A DNA stretch of 19,335 nucleotides from Acidobacteriota bacterium (GCA_021779695.1 JAJYAE010000044.1:1-19335), one strand, 5' to 3'; positions 5,688 through 13,344 are shown, counted from the first letter of the stretch. The notes: a model not told the origin generated them from the sequence alone. Program-made: numbers and translations.

Positions 5688-8498
5688 ATGGCAAAGGAAA
5701 TTTGTATCTCCTCCACGCCGCATGAAACGCGGCTCGCGATTCTTGAAGACGATCAACTCGCGGAAATCTACTATGAGCGCGAAAACGAGTACACGCTCGC
5801 AGGCTCCATTTACAACGGCCGCGTCACCCGCGTCCTGCCAGGCATGCAGTCGGCATTCGTGGACATCGGTCTCGAGCGCGACGCCTTCCTCTACGTAACC
5901 GACTTCCTCGAACTGGAAGACCAGGAAGAATCGGATGAAATTGAGCGGGCAGCAGCCACCGGCTCCCAGGCCCCGCGCGAAATCCGCTCCAGCGCTGACC
6001 ACGACCGCGGCCAACGTCCGCGTAGCGATCGGCGAGATCGTCGTCCCGCACCAGAGGCTGCTCCCGAGGCCGAGGAAGCCGAGCCTGAAACTCCGCTCTC
6101 CGCAGAATCCTTTGAGCCGATCCAGCAGGAAGGATCGGATGAACAGGGCTCCCGCCGCTGGCGCGGACGCCGCCGTCGCCGTGGCGGACGTACCCAGCCC
6201 AGCGCCGCCGCAGAAGGCGCGCCGCACTCTGAGGATCTGTCCGAAGAAACCCACCTTGCCGCCTCGGAATCGGAAGTGGCTCAAACCACTGAGATTCACG
6301 CCACCGCAGCGCCCCGCGCAGAGCGCGCTCCGGAGCCGTTCGTTCTGCCCGGTGAATCGCTCTCCAAGTACGGCGGCACGCCTGCCGAGGAAGCCAGCAA
6401 GGCGTCCGAGCCTGCGCGTCCCGCTCGCCCCGCACCCACCTTCCGGCCCACGACACTCATCGAAGCGCCTCTCCAGTGGGACGGCAGCGGCTTGCTCCCC
6501 GGCGAGTCCCTGGCCCGCCATCGCGGACGCACATCGGAGCCTGAGGTCAGCGTCGACGCCGAGCCGCAAGGCACCTTTGCCGATGCAGAAGAAACCGCCC
6601 AGCCCACCGCTGCGCACGAGGGTGAGTTCGTTGAAGAAGAGTTGATCGAGGAAACCTCAGAGACACCTCTGCAGTCTGCGGCCATCGAGGCTTCTGAGGA
6701 GACCGAAGAAGAATCGACCGAAGCCGGCCCCGAGCCGGATGCCTCGGCCTCGCATCACGTCGATCCCCTTCCGCCTTCCACCTTCCGCCTCTTCGGCCTC
6801 GGCGGCAAGAAGAAGAAAGACGAGCCGTCATCCGGAGATCCCGCTCAGGCTCCCAACGCCCAGTCATCGTCGGTCTCGGCCTTCGCCCCGGGAGCCGGTT
6901 TGGTCGAAGAAGAAACCATCGAAGGCGGCGAATTCGACACTCCCGGCCATTCACTGCGCCAGAGACCCCATGAGCACGACCTCGACGAGTACGAAGAGGA
7001 GACCCTGCAAACACAGATTCGCTCCGGCGCCATCGGAGAGATGCTGCAGGAAGCTCACCTTGACCACCGCATCGACATCAACCTTGACATCCGCAACGGC
7101 GACGAAGTCGAAGAAGAAGCCTACAAGGTGCAGGACGAGGAGACCGAGACCTCGGCCGAAGGACAGTCCGCTGAAGACGGACTTCAGCCGCAGCGCCGCG
7201 AGCGCGGTGGCCGCGGCCGCCGCGGACGCGCACCGGGTGGCCGCCCAGGCGATCGCCGCGGCCCTTCGCGCCGTTCTGCGCAGACCTCGGACCTGCCCAT
7301 CATCTCTGACCTGCTGAAGCCCGGCCAGGAGATCCTCGTTCAGATTGCCAAGGAGCCCATCGCCAAAAAAGGCGCGCGCATTACCTCCCATATCGCTTTG
7401 CCCGGCCGCTTCCTGGTCTTTATGCCCACCGTCTCGCACGTGGGCGTCAGCCGCAAAATCGCCTCGGATGAGGAGCGGAATCGCCTCAAACGCATCCTGA
7501 TCAGCGAGCGCGGAGAGGCCTCAGGCGGCTTCATCGTGCGCACCGCGGCCGAGGGATCTTCCGAGGAGGAGCTTCGCGCCGATCTCCGCTTCCTGATTCA
7601 CCTCTGGGACGAGATCAAGCAGCGCTCAGAATCCTCCAAGTCGCCGGCGCTCATCTACCACGACCTCTCACTCATCGAGCGCATTTTGCGCGACCAGGTG
7701 AGCGCGAACTTCTCTTCCATCTGGGTCGACTCGCAGGAGGACTACGAGCGCATCGTGCGCTTCCTCAACCGCTTCTCGCCCACCCTCGTACGCCGCGTCA
7801 AGCTGTATACCAAGGAAACCCCGCTCTTTGAGCACTTTGGCATCCAGGACGAAATCTCCAAAGCCCTTCGCTCCAAGGTCTGGCTCAAGTCCGGTGGCTC
7901 CATTGTCATCAACCAGACAGAGGCCCTCGTCGCCATTGACATCAACACCGGCAAGTACGTGGGCAAGACCGCGCGCCTGGAAGACACCATCGTCAAGACC
8001 AACCTCGACGCCATCCCCGAGATTGTCCGCCAGATCCGCCTCCGCGACCTGGGCGGCATCATCATCATCGACTTCATCGATATGGATGAGCGCAAGAACC
8101 GCTTCAAGGTGATGGCTGCGCTTGAAGAAGCCCTCAAAAACGATCGCGCACCGACCAAAGTCCTTCAATTCAATGACTTCGGCCTCGTCGCCATCACACG
8201 CAAGCGCGTCAAGCAATCCCTCGAGCGCACGCTGAGCGTACCTTGTCCCACCTGCCAGGCCACCGGCATGGTCAAGAGCCCCGCCACCGTCTGCAACGAG
8301 ATTTATGTCGAACTGCGCAAGATGCGCCGGCACTTTGAGAATCCCGACGTGATGCTCCGCGTCAATCCAGAAACCGTGAAAGTCCTCAAGTCCAACAACG
8401 CGCGCTGGCTCACGGAGTTCGAGGAACTCGTCGGCCGCAACATCCTGGTGAAAAGTGACCCCGCTTTGCACCCCGAGCAGTTTGATATCCAGGGATAA
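5688..8498 (+). CDS. rng: Ribonuclease E/G family endoribonuclease with a split S1 domain
   Basis: This is an endoribonuclease of the RNase E/G family, which cleaves single-stranded AU-rich RNA in rRNA processing and mRNA decay. The 936-aa product begins MAKEICISSTPHETRLAILE, as family members do. The S1 domain starts near residue 36 (YNGRVTRVLPGMQSAFVDIG) but is interrupted after about residue 75. It resumes at about 538 with ISDLLKPGQEILVQIAKEP. The catalytic core is intact: AIDINTGK with Asp751 and Asn753, IIDFIDMDERKNR with Asp795, and the Zn-link CPTC (853-856). The inserted residues (about 76-535) are acidic with two Arg-rich tracts. ATG 5688 was chosen over an upstream in-frame start at 5505 because homology begins here and GGAAAGG lies just upstream. 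Unlike E. coli RNase E there is almost no C-terminal tail. Confidence 0.93.
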   Translation: MAKEICISSTPHETRLAILEDDQLAEIYYERENEYTLAGSIYNGRVTRVLPGMQSAFVDIGLERDAFLYVTDFLELEDQEESDEIERAAATGSQAPREIRSSADHDRGQRPRSDRRDRRPAPEAAPEAEEAEPETPLSAESFEPIQQEGSDEQGSRRWRGRRRRRGGRTQPSAAAEGAPHSEDLSEETHLAASESEVAQTTEIHATAAPRAERAPEPFVLPGESLSKYGGTPAEEASKASEPARPARPAPTFRPTTLIEAPLQWDGSGLLPGESLARHRGRTSEPEVSVDAEPQGTFADAEETAQPTAAHEGEFVEEELIEETSETPLQSAAIEASEETEEESTEAGPEPDASASHHVDPLPPSTFRLFGLGGKKKKDEPSSGDPAQAPNAQSSSVSAFAPGAGLVEEETIEGGEFDTPGHSLRQRPHEHDLDEYEEETLQTQIRSGAIGEMLQEAHLDHRIDINLDIRNGDEVEEEAYKVQDEETETSAEGQSAEDGLQPQRRERGGRGRRGRAPGGRPGDRRGPSRRSAQTSDLPIISDLLKPGQEILVQIAKEPIAKKGARITSHIALPGRFLVFMPTVSHVGVSRKIASDEERNRLKRILISERGEASGGFIVRTAAEGSSEEELRADLRFLIHLWDEIKQRSESSKSPALIYHDLSLIERILRDQVSANFSSIWVDSQEDYERIVRFLNRFSPTLVRRVKLYTKETPLFEHFGIQDEISKALRSKVWLKSGGSIVINQTEALVAIDINTGKYVGKTARLEDTIVKTNLDAIPEIVRQIRLRDLGGIIIIDFIDMDERKNRFKVMAALEEALKNDRAPTKVLQFNDFGLVAITRKRVKQSLERTLSVPCPTCQATGMVKSPATVCNEIYVELRKMRRHFENPDVMLRVNPETVKVLKSNNARWLTEFEELVGRNILVKSDPALHPEQFDIQG

Positions 8499-8519
8499 GC
8501 CATCTCCCTCCATGACCTG

Positions 8520-8553
8520 CAGGCCGGAGCCCATCTCCGGCCTGTTTTCTTTT
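8520..8553 (+). terminator. Intrinsic terminator after rng
   Basis: CAGGCCGGA (8520-8528) and TCCGGCCTG (8536-8544) form a perfect 9-bp GC-rich stem with a 7-nt loop. TTTTCTTTT (8545-8553) follows. It lies 21 nt after the rng stop and probably ends the mre-rng transcription unit. Confidence 0.93.
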
Positions 8554-8694
8554 CAAGGCAACCAAATCAGTACCGTTCGACTCTCTTTCTCCAATATTTC
8601 GCGCAACCTCCCGCCGCAAAGCTGTGTCTAAGTCCATAGTTCAGACTGCGTGGGATTCGCGCAGGCACGATATTTCGACCCACGAGGTACTTCC

Positions 8695-9585
8695 ATGTCA
8701 TCGCAGAGTTCGATGTCGCATCTCCGCTATGTTCTGGTCTTTTCTGCCGCGGCTGCTTTTGCCGCCGGCTCTGTGAGCGCCCAGTCCGCCCTCTCATCCA
8801 CTTCCGCGGAGGCATCCGCGGTCTCAGCCTCGGAGTCCAGTTCCGTCGCCCCCACGCTTCTTGCAGCCAGCAACCCCGCTGAAGCCGCACTGCCCTCTGC
8901 GCCCGGTTTCGGCGCAGCCGCTCCAGCTGCGGGCGCAGCACAGAGCGGTGGTTACGGCGGCCACAGCTATCACGATCACAGCTTCTGGAGCAACCTCGTC
9001 TATGAGGCCGGCGGCGGCTTCAACGGCCCCACCAGTCAATCCTCGAACTACATCACCTGGGGCGGAAATCTGACCCTCGGCGCCGGCTACAAGTTCTCGG
9101 ATCACCTCTCTACCATGCTTGAATATCAATTCATCGACGACAAGCTCCCCGGCAAGCTGATTGCCGAAGCTGGTGCCCAGGGTGGCCACGCGCACATCTG
9201 GTCCTTCACCCTCGACCCCGTCTATGACTTCTTCCCGAAGAGTTCCAATGACCTCTACGCCACCGGCGGTTATGGCTTCTATCGCAAGGTCAGCAGCTTC
9301 ACGAACCCCCAGGCGACGCAGTATTGCTACTTCTACTGCGGCTACGGCGTCACGAATGTTGTGGTGGGTCACTTCTCCAGCAATCAGGGCGGTTTCAGCA
9401 TCGGTGGCGGCTACATGCGCCATCTGGGCGGCATGTACGGCGACAGCAAGGTCAAGCTCTTCGCCGAGTTCCGCTATCTCGACGTGTTGACCCCGGCTCT
9501 TACCACCCAACCCAACGGCCTCGGCACCACCACCGTGGGCAAAGACACAAAGCTTATGCCAGTAACACTTGGCGTTCGCTGGTAG
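8695..9585 (+). CDS. Exported outer-membrane beta-barrel protein, function unknown
   Basis: The 296-aa product starts with a Sec signal peptide: a basic residue near position 11, a hydrophobic Ala/Val-rich core (12-25), and likely cleavage after VSA at 29. A Ser/Ala-rich low-complexity stretch (30-80) and a His-containing patch GGYGGHSYHDHSFW (85-98) follow. From about 100 on there are alternating aromatic/polar segments typical of beta strands (YEAGGGFNG, LTLGAGYKF, FSIGGGYMRHL, KLFAEFRYLDV). The chain ends in LPVTLGVRW-like sequence with a terminal aromatic residue, as in BAM-targeted barrels. I estimate a small 8-10 strand OmpA/OmpW-like barrel, but no specific family. ATG 8695 is preferred over an in-frame GTG at 8650 because GAGG (8684-8687) sits 7 nt upstream and a signal peptide then starts cleanly. 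No convincing promoter was found in 8554-8694. Confidence 0.8.
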   Translation: MSSQSSMSHLRYVLVFSAAAAFAAGSVSAQSALSSTSAEASAVSASESSSVAPTLLAASNPAEAALPSAPGFGAAAPAAGAAQSGGYGGHSYHDHSFWSNLVYEAGGGFNGPTSQSSNYITWGGNLTLGAGYKFSDHLSTMLEYQFIDDKLPGKLIAEAGAQGGHAHIWSFTLDPVYDFFPKSSNDLYATGGYGFYRKVSSFTNPQATQYCYFYCGYGVTNVVVGHFSSNQGGFSIGGGYMRHLGGMYGDSKVKLFAEFRYLDVLTPALTTQPNGLGTTTVGKDTKLMPVTLGVRW

Positions 9586-9606
9586 CGGTTTACCCTGCCA
9601 GATCGG

Positions 9607-9652
9607 CCCCTGCGTGTGCGCTCCTGTTGATTGAACGCCACGCGGGGGTTTT
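9607..9652 (+). terminator. Intrinsic terminator after the beta-barrel gene
   Basis: CCCCTGCGTG (9607-9616) pairs with CACGCGGGGG (9639-9648), 10 bp including one G-U, with a 22-nt loop that can pair further. TTTT and a second T-rich patch (CCGTCTTT) follow. The T-run exists only for plus-strand transcription, so it serves the beta-barrel gene rather than the convergent operon. Confidence 0.75.
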
Positions 9653-9666
9653 CCGTCTTTGTCACA

Positions 9667-10056
9667 CTAAAGAATTCCCAGCACGCGCAGACGCACCAGG
9701 CCACCCACCAGCACACCCACCGGCGCCATCACAATCTGCGCCAGCTGGTACCAGACCGGCTGCTGGCCGCGCATCTGCAAAGCGCTCAGGGCCGCCAGCG
9801 CCAGCAGCATGAGCCCCAGCGCCAGCACATGCACCATGGGATTGGCTCTGCCCACCCAGGCCGTGATGTAGCCGCCCGCCCCGCCCGCCAGAAACGATGC
9901 ACCAAGATTGACCGTGGTGTAGCTGAACCCCGGGTGTGCCTCCACCGCCGCCAGGCTGGGCGCCACCCACTGCAGCACCCCCCGCAGCGCCAGCACCAGC
10001 AGAATCGCCGCGGCAAATCCGGCCGCCAGCGCCATAAACGCGTGCAGCATCACCAT
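9667..10056 (-). CDS. Small hydrophobic membrane protein, function unknown
   Basis: I do not recognise a family. The 129-aa product is almost entirely hydrophobic with about four predicted membrane helices (roughly residues 6-25, 50-68, 73-93, 103-122). The connections are short, including a periplasm-or-cytosol loop AHPGFSYTTVN. Helix two and its neighbourhood are rich in small residues (GASFLAGGAGGYITAW), suggesting tight packing. It is the last gene of the minus-strand operon. Its ATG lies inside the end of the preceding 121-aa gene (the sequence ATGGTGATG contains that gene's TGA), so it is probably translationally coupled to it. No minus-strand terminator is visible downstream. Confidence 0.7.
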   Translation of the reverse strand: MVMLHAFMALAAGFAAAILLVLALRGVLQWVAPSLAAVEAHPGFSYTTVNLGASFLAGGAGGYITAWVGRANPMVHVLALGLMLLALAALSALQMRGQQPVWYQLAQIVMAPVGVLVGGLVRLRVLGIL

Positions 10057-10415
10057 GGCCGGCTCTCCGACTGCGTCGGGGTGCCTACATCACCCCGCTC
10101 AATGCGGGCTAGAAACTCCCGCGCCAGCCGCGGCTCGCCCGGATGACTCTCTCCGTGCATCGAGCACAGGTCCAGAAATTCGTCGCACAGCGCATTCGGC
10201 TCCTCGCTCTGGTGCGAGATACCCTGTAGCGCCACCGCCAGTTCACGCAGCCGCGCCGCCTCAGGCCAGGCTGCCCGTTCGTCTTCAAGCGACACATCGC
10301 CAAACAGCCCGCGCCGCCCGCGCGCGCACTCGCCAAGACAGGCCAGCAACTGCTCCGCAAAGACCTTGCCCAGCGCCTCCAGCTGCCCGCGATCGATTTC
10401 ATCTCGCTCGTCCAT
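10050..10415 (-). CDS. Hypothetical acidic protein with four cysteines
   Basis: I do not recognise a family. The 121-aa product is soluble, with no signal peptide or membrane segment, acidic at the start (MDERDEIDRGQ) and mostly predicted helical. It has four cysteines in two pairs: LLACLGECARG (Cys26, Cys30) and ALCDEFLDLCSMHGESH (Cys77, Cys84, with nearby His88 and His91). This could form a metal site or redox pairs, but that is inference. The C-terminal third (PGEPRLAREFLARIERGDVG) looks like an amphipathic helix. It starts 9 nt after the aminopeptidase gene and overlaps the following membrane-protein gene by 7 nt, so it is cotranscribed with both. The ribosome-binding site is weak, consistent with coupling. 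Confidence 0.65.
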   Translation of the reverse strand: MDERDEIDRGQLEALGKVFAEQLLACLGECARGRRGLFGDVSLEDERAAWPEAARLRELAVALQGISHQSEEPNALCDEFLDLCSMHGESHPGEPRLAREFLARIERGDVGTPTQSESRPW

Positions 10416-10424
10416 GGCTCGAAC

Positions 10425-11765
10425 TCACTTGCCCCGCATCGCCGCTTCCACTTCATCGGCCGTGTGTGGCAGTGCGGCGTCCAGATCAATCAGCTTGCCG
10501 TCGGCGCCCACCAGAAAGTCGCATTCAATTCGCACGCCAATCTTCTCTTCCGGAATATAGATACCCGGCTCAATCGTGAAGACCATCCCCGGCTTCAACA
10601 CCGCGGGATAGTTCGCCGGATCATGCACGTCGATACCCACCATGTGTCCCAGCCCATGCTCCCAGTACTTGCCCAGTGGCTGTCCGTGCAGGTCCTTCCC
10701 ATGCGTATTGATGTAATTGAACGCCGCCACATCCAGCGAGTCGGGGTCTTTGTGGTAGTAGTCGTTGATCTTTGATTTGCCCGCGACAAAGGCGTTGATG
10801 GCCGCCTGCTGCGCGCCCAGCACAATCTCGTAGATCTCCCGCTGCCGCGCCGTAAAGTGCCCATTCACCGGAACCGTCCGCGTGATGTCCGAGGCGTACA
10901 TCGAGAACTCGCAGGCCGCATCCACCACCACCACATCGCCGTCCTCCATGGTGCTCGAGTTCGCAGAATAATGCAGCGTCGTCGAATTGATGCCCGAGCC
11001 AACAATCGGAGCATACGCCGGCCGCTCGCACCCGTGCTCCATCCACACCGCGGTCATCTCTCCGGCAATCGCTCTTTCCGTTACGCCCGGCTTCACAGCG
11101 CGAAACATCGCCCGCTGCGCAGCGATGGACGCTTCACTCGCCTTCTTGATCAAATCGACCTCGCCCGCATCCTTCACCTGGCGCAGCGGCATCGTCATCG
11201 TCGTCACGTCATGCGTCGGTGCAGGTTGATCTTCACCCAGCGTCGCCGCGGTAAACCCCACCAGCGCTTCCGCCTGCTTTGACGCCGGCTGCGTCCACAT
11301 ATTCAAGGCCAACTTCCGGTCCGTATCGATCATGTGGTTCAGGTCGGTCGCCAGGTCAGTCATCGGCTCCACCTCATCCACACCTGTCGCAGTCGTCACC
11401 CCCGGCGAACTGGCATCAAGCTTCGGCCCGGTATAGGTCTCCAGTCGCCGGTTCCGCGTCGGCAGGAACAGAACTTCTCTGTAGCTGCGCTCGCGCCCGC
11501 TGGGCGCCACCACCATCAGCGCCGCGCCCGGCTCACTCCATCCCGTCAGGTAATAGAAGTCCTCATCCTGCCGGTAGGGCATGAAGTCCAGCACCGGCTC
11601 TTCCGCGGCAAACAGAATTGCAATGCCACCCTTCAATTCACCCGCCAGCGCCATGCGCCGTGCGTGATACACACTCGCCGGCTGCTTCGCCAGCCCCTGC
11701 CCCACACAGGCCACCGCCGCAGCCGCCAGCACGACCGCCGCACTCCATCGCCCCGCAAACCCCAT
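10425..11765 (-). CDS. pepP: Exported M24 metallopeptidase, Xaa-Pro aminopeptidase type
   Basis: This protein is predicted to remove N-terminal residues preceding proline using a dinuclear metal site. The 446-aa product has an N-terminal AMP_N-like domain (about 33-165, with FYYLTGWSEPGAAL) and a pita-bread M24 domain (about 200-430). All five metal ligands of the family are recognisable: Asp282 (VVVDAACE), Asp293 (SDITRT), His374 (GLGHMVG), Glu399 (TIEPG) and Glu414 (RIECDF). Unlike the usual cytosolic PepP, it has a hydrophobic N-terminal segment (about 7-24) that looks like a signal peptide. AAVAC at 16-20 is a weak lipobox candidate, so it probably acts in the periplasm or on a membrane. 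The start at 11765 was chosen over the longer frame to 11915 because AAAGGGGA precedes it and the signal peptide starts there. It lies 23 nt downstream of the decarboxylase gene. Confidence 0.9.
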   Translation of the reverse strand: MGFAGRWSAAVVLAAAAVACVGQGLAKQPASVYHARRMALAGELKGGIAILFAAEEPVLDFMPYRQDEDFYYLTGWSEPGAALMVVAPSGRERSYREVLFLPTRNRRLETYTGPKLDASSPGVTTATGVDEVEPMTDLATDLNHMIDTDRKLALNMWTQPASKQAEALVGFTAATLGEDQPAPTHDVTTMTMPLRQVKDAGEVDLIKKASEASIAAQRAMFRAVKPGVTERAIAGEMTAVWMEHGCERPAYAPIVGSGINSTTLHYSANSSTMEDGDVVVVDAACEFSMYASDITRTVPVNGHFTARQREIYEIVLGAQQAAINAFVAGKSKINDYYHKDPDSLDVAAFNYINTHGKDLHGQPLGKYWEHGLGHMVGIDVHDPANYPAVLKPGMVFTIEPGIYIPEEKIGVRIECDFLVGADGKLIDLDAALPHTADEVEAAMRGK

Positions 11766-11788
11766 CTCAAATCCCCTTTGGATCTCCC

Positions 11789-13201
11789 CTACTCGCGCGC
11801 CGCCTGCAGCATCGCCGCCAGGCTTCGCTCCACATCCTCCGTGGTCGTCACCCACGACGACACGCTGATTCGCATCGCCGTCCGCCCCTGCCAGACCGTT
11901 GACCCGCACCAGCACGTGCCATCCTGCTGAATGCGCGCGATCGTCTGCAGCGTTTTCTCCTCCGAACCGAAGGACACCAGCACCTGGTTAATGACCACAT
12001 CATTCAAAATCTCAAAACCTGCCGCCCGCAGTCCCTCGGCAAAGCGCCGCGCGTGGCCAATCGTCCGCTCTACCAGCTCGGCCATCCCACTCCGGCCCAA
12101 CTGGCGCAGCGCCGCCCAAAGTTCCACACCGCGCGCCCGCCGCGAAAACTCCGGCGTATAGTCGGCCGGTTCCCGCCGCGCGCCCAGCACAAGGTAAGGA
12201 GCATTGATCGACATCGCTGCCCGCAATTGCTCCGGTTCGCGTACCAGCGCCAGCCCGCAGTCATAACCGCTATTCGGCCATTTGTGCCCATCCGTCGCCC
12301 AGGAGTCCGCCTGCTCAAATCCAGCCATCAAGTGTCGATAGGCGGGCGAAGCTGCCGTCCACGCGCCGAAAGCCGCATCCACGTGCACCCACGCGCCTGC
12401 CGCGCGCGCCGCCGGAATCAGCTCCAAAGCCGGGTCAAAGGCTCCTGTATTCACATTCCCCGCCTGCAGGCAAAGAATGGTCCGGCCATCCAGTTGCGGC
12501 AGGGCATCGGCCCGCATCCGCCCCTGCCCATCCACCGGCACACACTCCACCCGATTTCGTCCTAAGCCCAACAATCCGAGGGCCTTGCTCAACGAGGGAT
12601 GAGCCTCTTCGCCGACCACCACGCGCAGCTCCGGCGCACCAAACAGGCCGTCATTCTCCACGTCCCAGCCGAGCCGGGCAAAGAGCGCATGCCGTGCCGC
12701 GGCCAGAGCAGAAAAGTTCGCCATCGTGGCCCCGGTCACCACCGCTCCGCCGGTACCCTCTGGCAGACCCAGCAGCTCCCGCGTCCACTCGAGCGCCGTC
12801 TCCTCCAGCTCCGCTGCAATCGGGGATTGCACCCAGAACGATGCATTCTGGTCCCACGCGCTCACCAGCCATGCCGCACCCATCGCCGCAGGCAGACAGC
12901 CGCCGTTCACAAAGCCAAAGTAGCGTCCGCTATTCTTCGCCACCGTTGCCGGTGAGCCAAGCCGATCTAGTTGTTCCAGAACGACTTCCGGGCTCTGAGA
13001 CGCTTCCTGCAACGGTCCGCGCAGCCCCTTCAGCGCATCCGCGGCGGCTGCCTCCGGACGCACCGGACGGTCCTCCATTCCCTGGAGATAGGCCACCGCC
13101 GAACTCAGCGCCCGCTGCAGAATCGGTTCGTACTGATCATAGAGAGTTTGCTTGGAAGACGACACGGGACAGGCACCGCAAGACATGGCTGAGTGTAGCA
13201 T
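11789..13201 (-). CDS. PLP-dependent decarboxylase (group II / aspartate aminotransferase-fold)
   Basis: This is a fold-type I PLP enzyme of the group II amino-acid decarboxylase family, which includes glutamate, aromatic amino-acid, tyrosine and aspartate decarboxylases. The substrate cannot be read from the sequence. The 470-aa product shows GGAVVTGATMANFSAL (151-166, phosphate-binding region), GEEAHPSLSKA with His201 (ring-stacking), WVHVDAAFGAW with Asp275 (pyridine nitrogen) and ATDGHKWPNSGYDCG with Lys307 (Schiff base). Length is normal for the family. The start is uncertain: ATG 13201 and in-frame ATG 13186 are both possible and neither has a strong ribosome-binding site. It is the first gene of a four-gene minus-strand operon and is divergent from rimP. 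Confidence 0.9.
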   Translation of the reverse strand: MLHSAMSCGACPVSSSKQTLYDQYEPILQRALSSAVAYLQGMEDRPVRPEAAAADALKGLRGPLQEASQSPEVVLEQLDRLGSPATVAKNSGRYFGFVNGGCLPAAMGAAWLVSAWDQNASFWVQSPIAAELEETALEWTRELLGLPEGTGGAVVTGATMANFSALAAARHALFARLGWDVENDGLFGAPELRVVVGEEAHPSLSKALGLLGLGRNRVECVPVDGQGRMRADALPQLDGRTILCLQAGNVNTGAFDPALELIPAARAAGAWVHVDAAFGAWTAASPAYRHLMAGFEQADSWATDGHKWPNSGYDCGLALVREPEQLRAAMSINAPYLVLGARREPADYTPEFSRRARGVELWAALRQLGRSGMAELVERTIGHARRFAEGLRAAGFEILNDVVINQVLVSFGSEEKTLQTIARIQQDGTCWCGSTVWQGRTAMRISVSSWVTTTEDVERSLAAMLQAARE

Positions 13202-13206
13202 TCCCG

Positions 13207-13235
13207 TTGAATTTCCCGCCGTTTCGCCGTATTCT
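13207..13235 (+). promoter_or_regulatory. sigma70-type promoter for rimP-nusA-infB
   Basis: TTGAAT (13207-13212) and TATTCT (13230-13235) are separated by 17 nt, each matching the consensus at four or five of six positions. Transcription would start near 13242, giving a leader of about 150 nt. The -10 region continues as GTATTCTGAATAAGCAG, nearly repeated upstream of mrdA. It lies in the divergent gap and overlaps the decarboxylase 5' region. Confidence 0.5.
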
Positions 13236-13254
13236 GAATAAGCAGACGAGTTTG

Positions 13255-13290
13255 TCCGCCTGGGTTGCCATGGGTTTGCTGGCTGGCGGA
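13255..13290 (+). promoter_or_regulatory. Potential ribosome-binding-site sequestering stem in the rimP leader
   Basis: TCCGCC (13255-13260) is perfectly complementary to GGCGGA (13285-13290). The latter is the core of the likely ribosome-binding site (GGCGGAGAG) of the small ORF at 13294. The 24-nt loop can form alternative short pairings (GCCA/TGGC). Pairing would hide that site; its regulatory use is inference. Confidence 0.35.
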
Positions 13291-13293
13291 GAG

Positions 13294-13344
13294 ATGAGTG
13301 GGCTTACGGCCCACTTTTTGTTTGGCTTGAAATGTCCCGCCTGA
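13294..13344 (+). CDS. Possible 16-aa leader peptide upstream of rimP
   Basis: A 17-codon frame (MSGLTAHFLFGLKCPA then TGA) starts at ATG 13294, directly preceded by the strong ribosome-binding-like GGCGGAGAG. A longer in-frame start at 13270 would give 24 residues but has no good site. The frame spans the complete terminator hairpin at 13297-13319, so a translating or even initiating ribosome would prevent the hairpin from forming. I cannot tell from one sequence whether the frame is conserved. It may only appear because a hairpin happens to lack stops. Confidence 0.3.
   Translation: MSGLTAHFLFGLKCPA
13297..13319 (+). terminator. Attenuator-type terminator in the rimP leader
   Basis: AGTGGGC (13297-13303) and GCCCACT (13309-13315) form a perfect 7-bp stem with loop TTACG, running straight into TTTTT (13315-13319). 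It lies about 55 nt after the predicted start site and about 70 nt before the rimP start, where a full terminator would block the operon unless bypassed. A terminator-bearing rimP leader is a described RNA element in some Proteobacteria; equivalence here is inference. Confidence 0.75.

Noticed and set aside
5281..5898. A plus-strand frame of 205 codons beginning MDRKARQDWVHELAKTGNPL in the rodA-rng gap
   Set aside because: It starts with plausible residues and a weak AGG upstream, but soon becomes Arg/Pro/Ser low-complexity and overlaps the well-supported rng start by 211 nt.
5493..6617. A 374-codon minus-strand frame over the start of rng
   Set aside because: Arg/Gly/Ala-rich shadow of the RNase insertion; no start-site or domain support.
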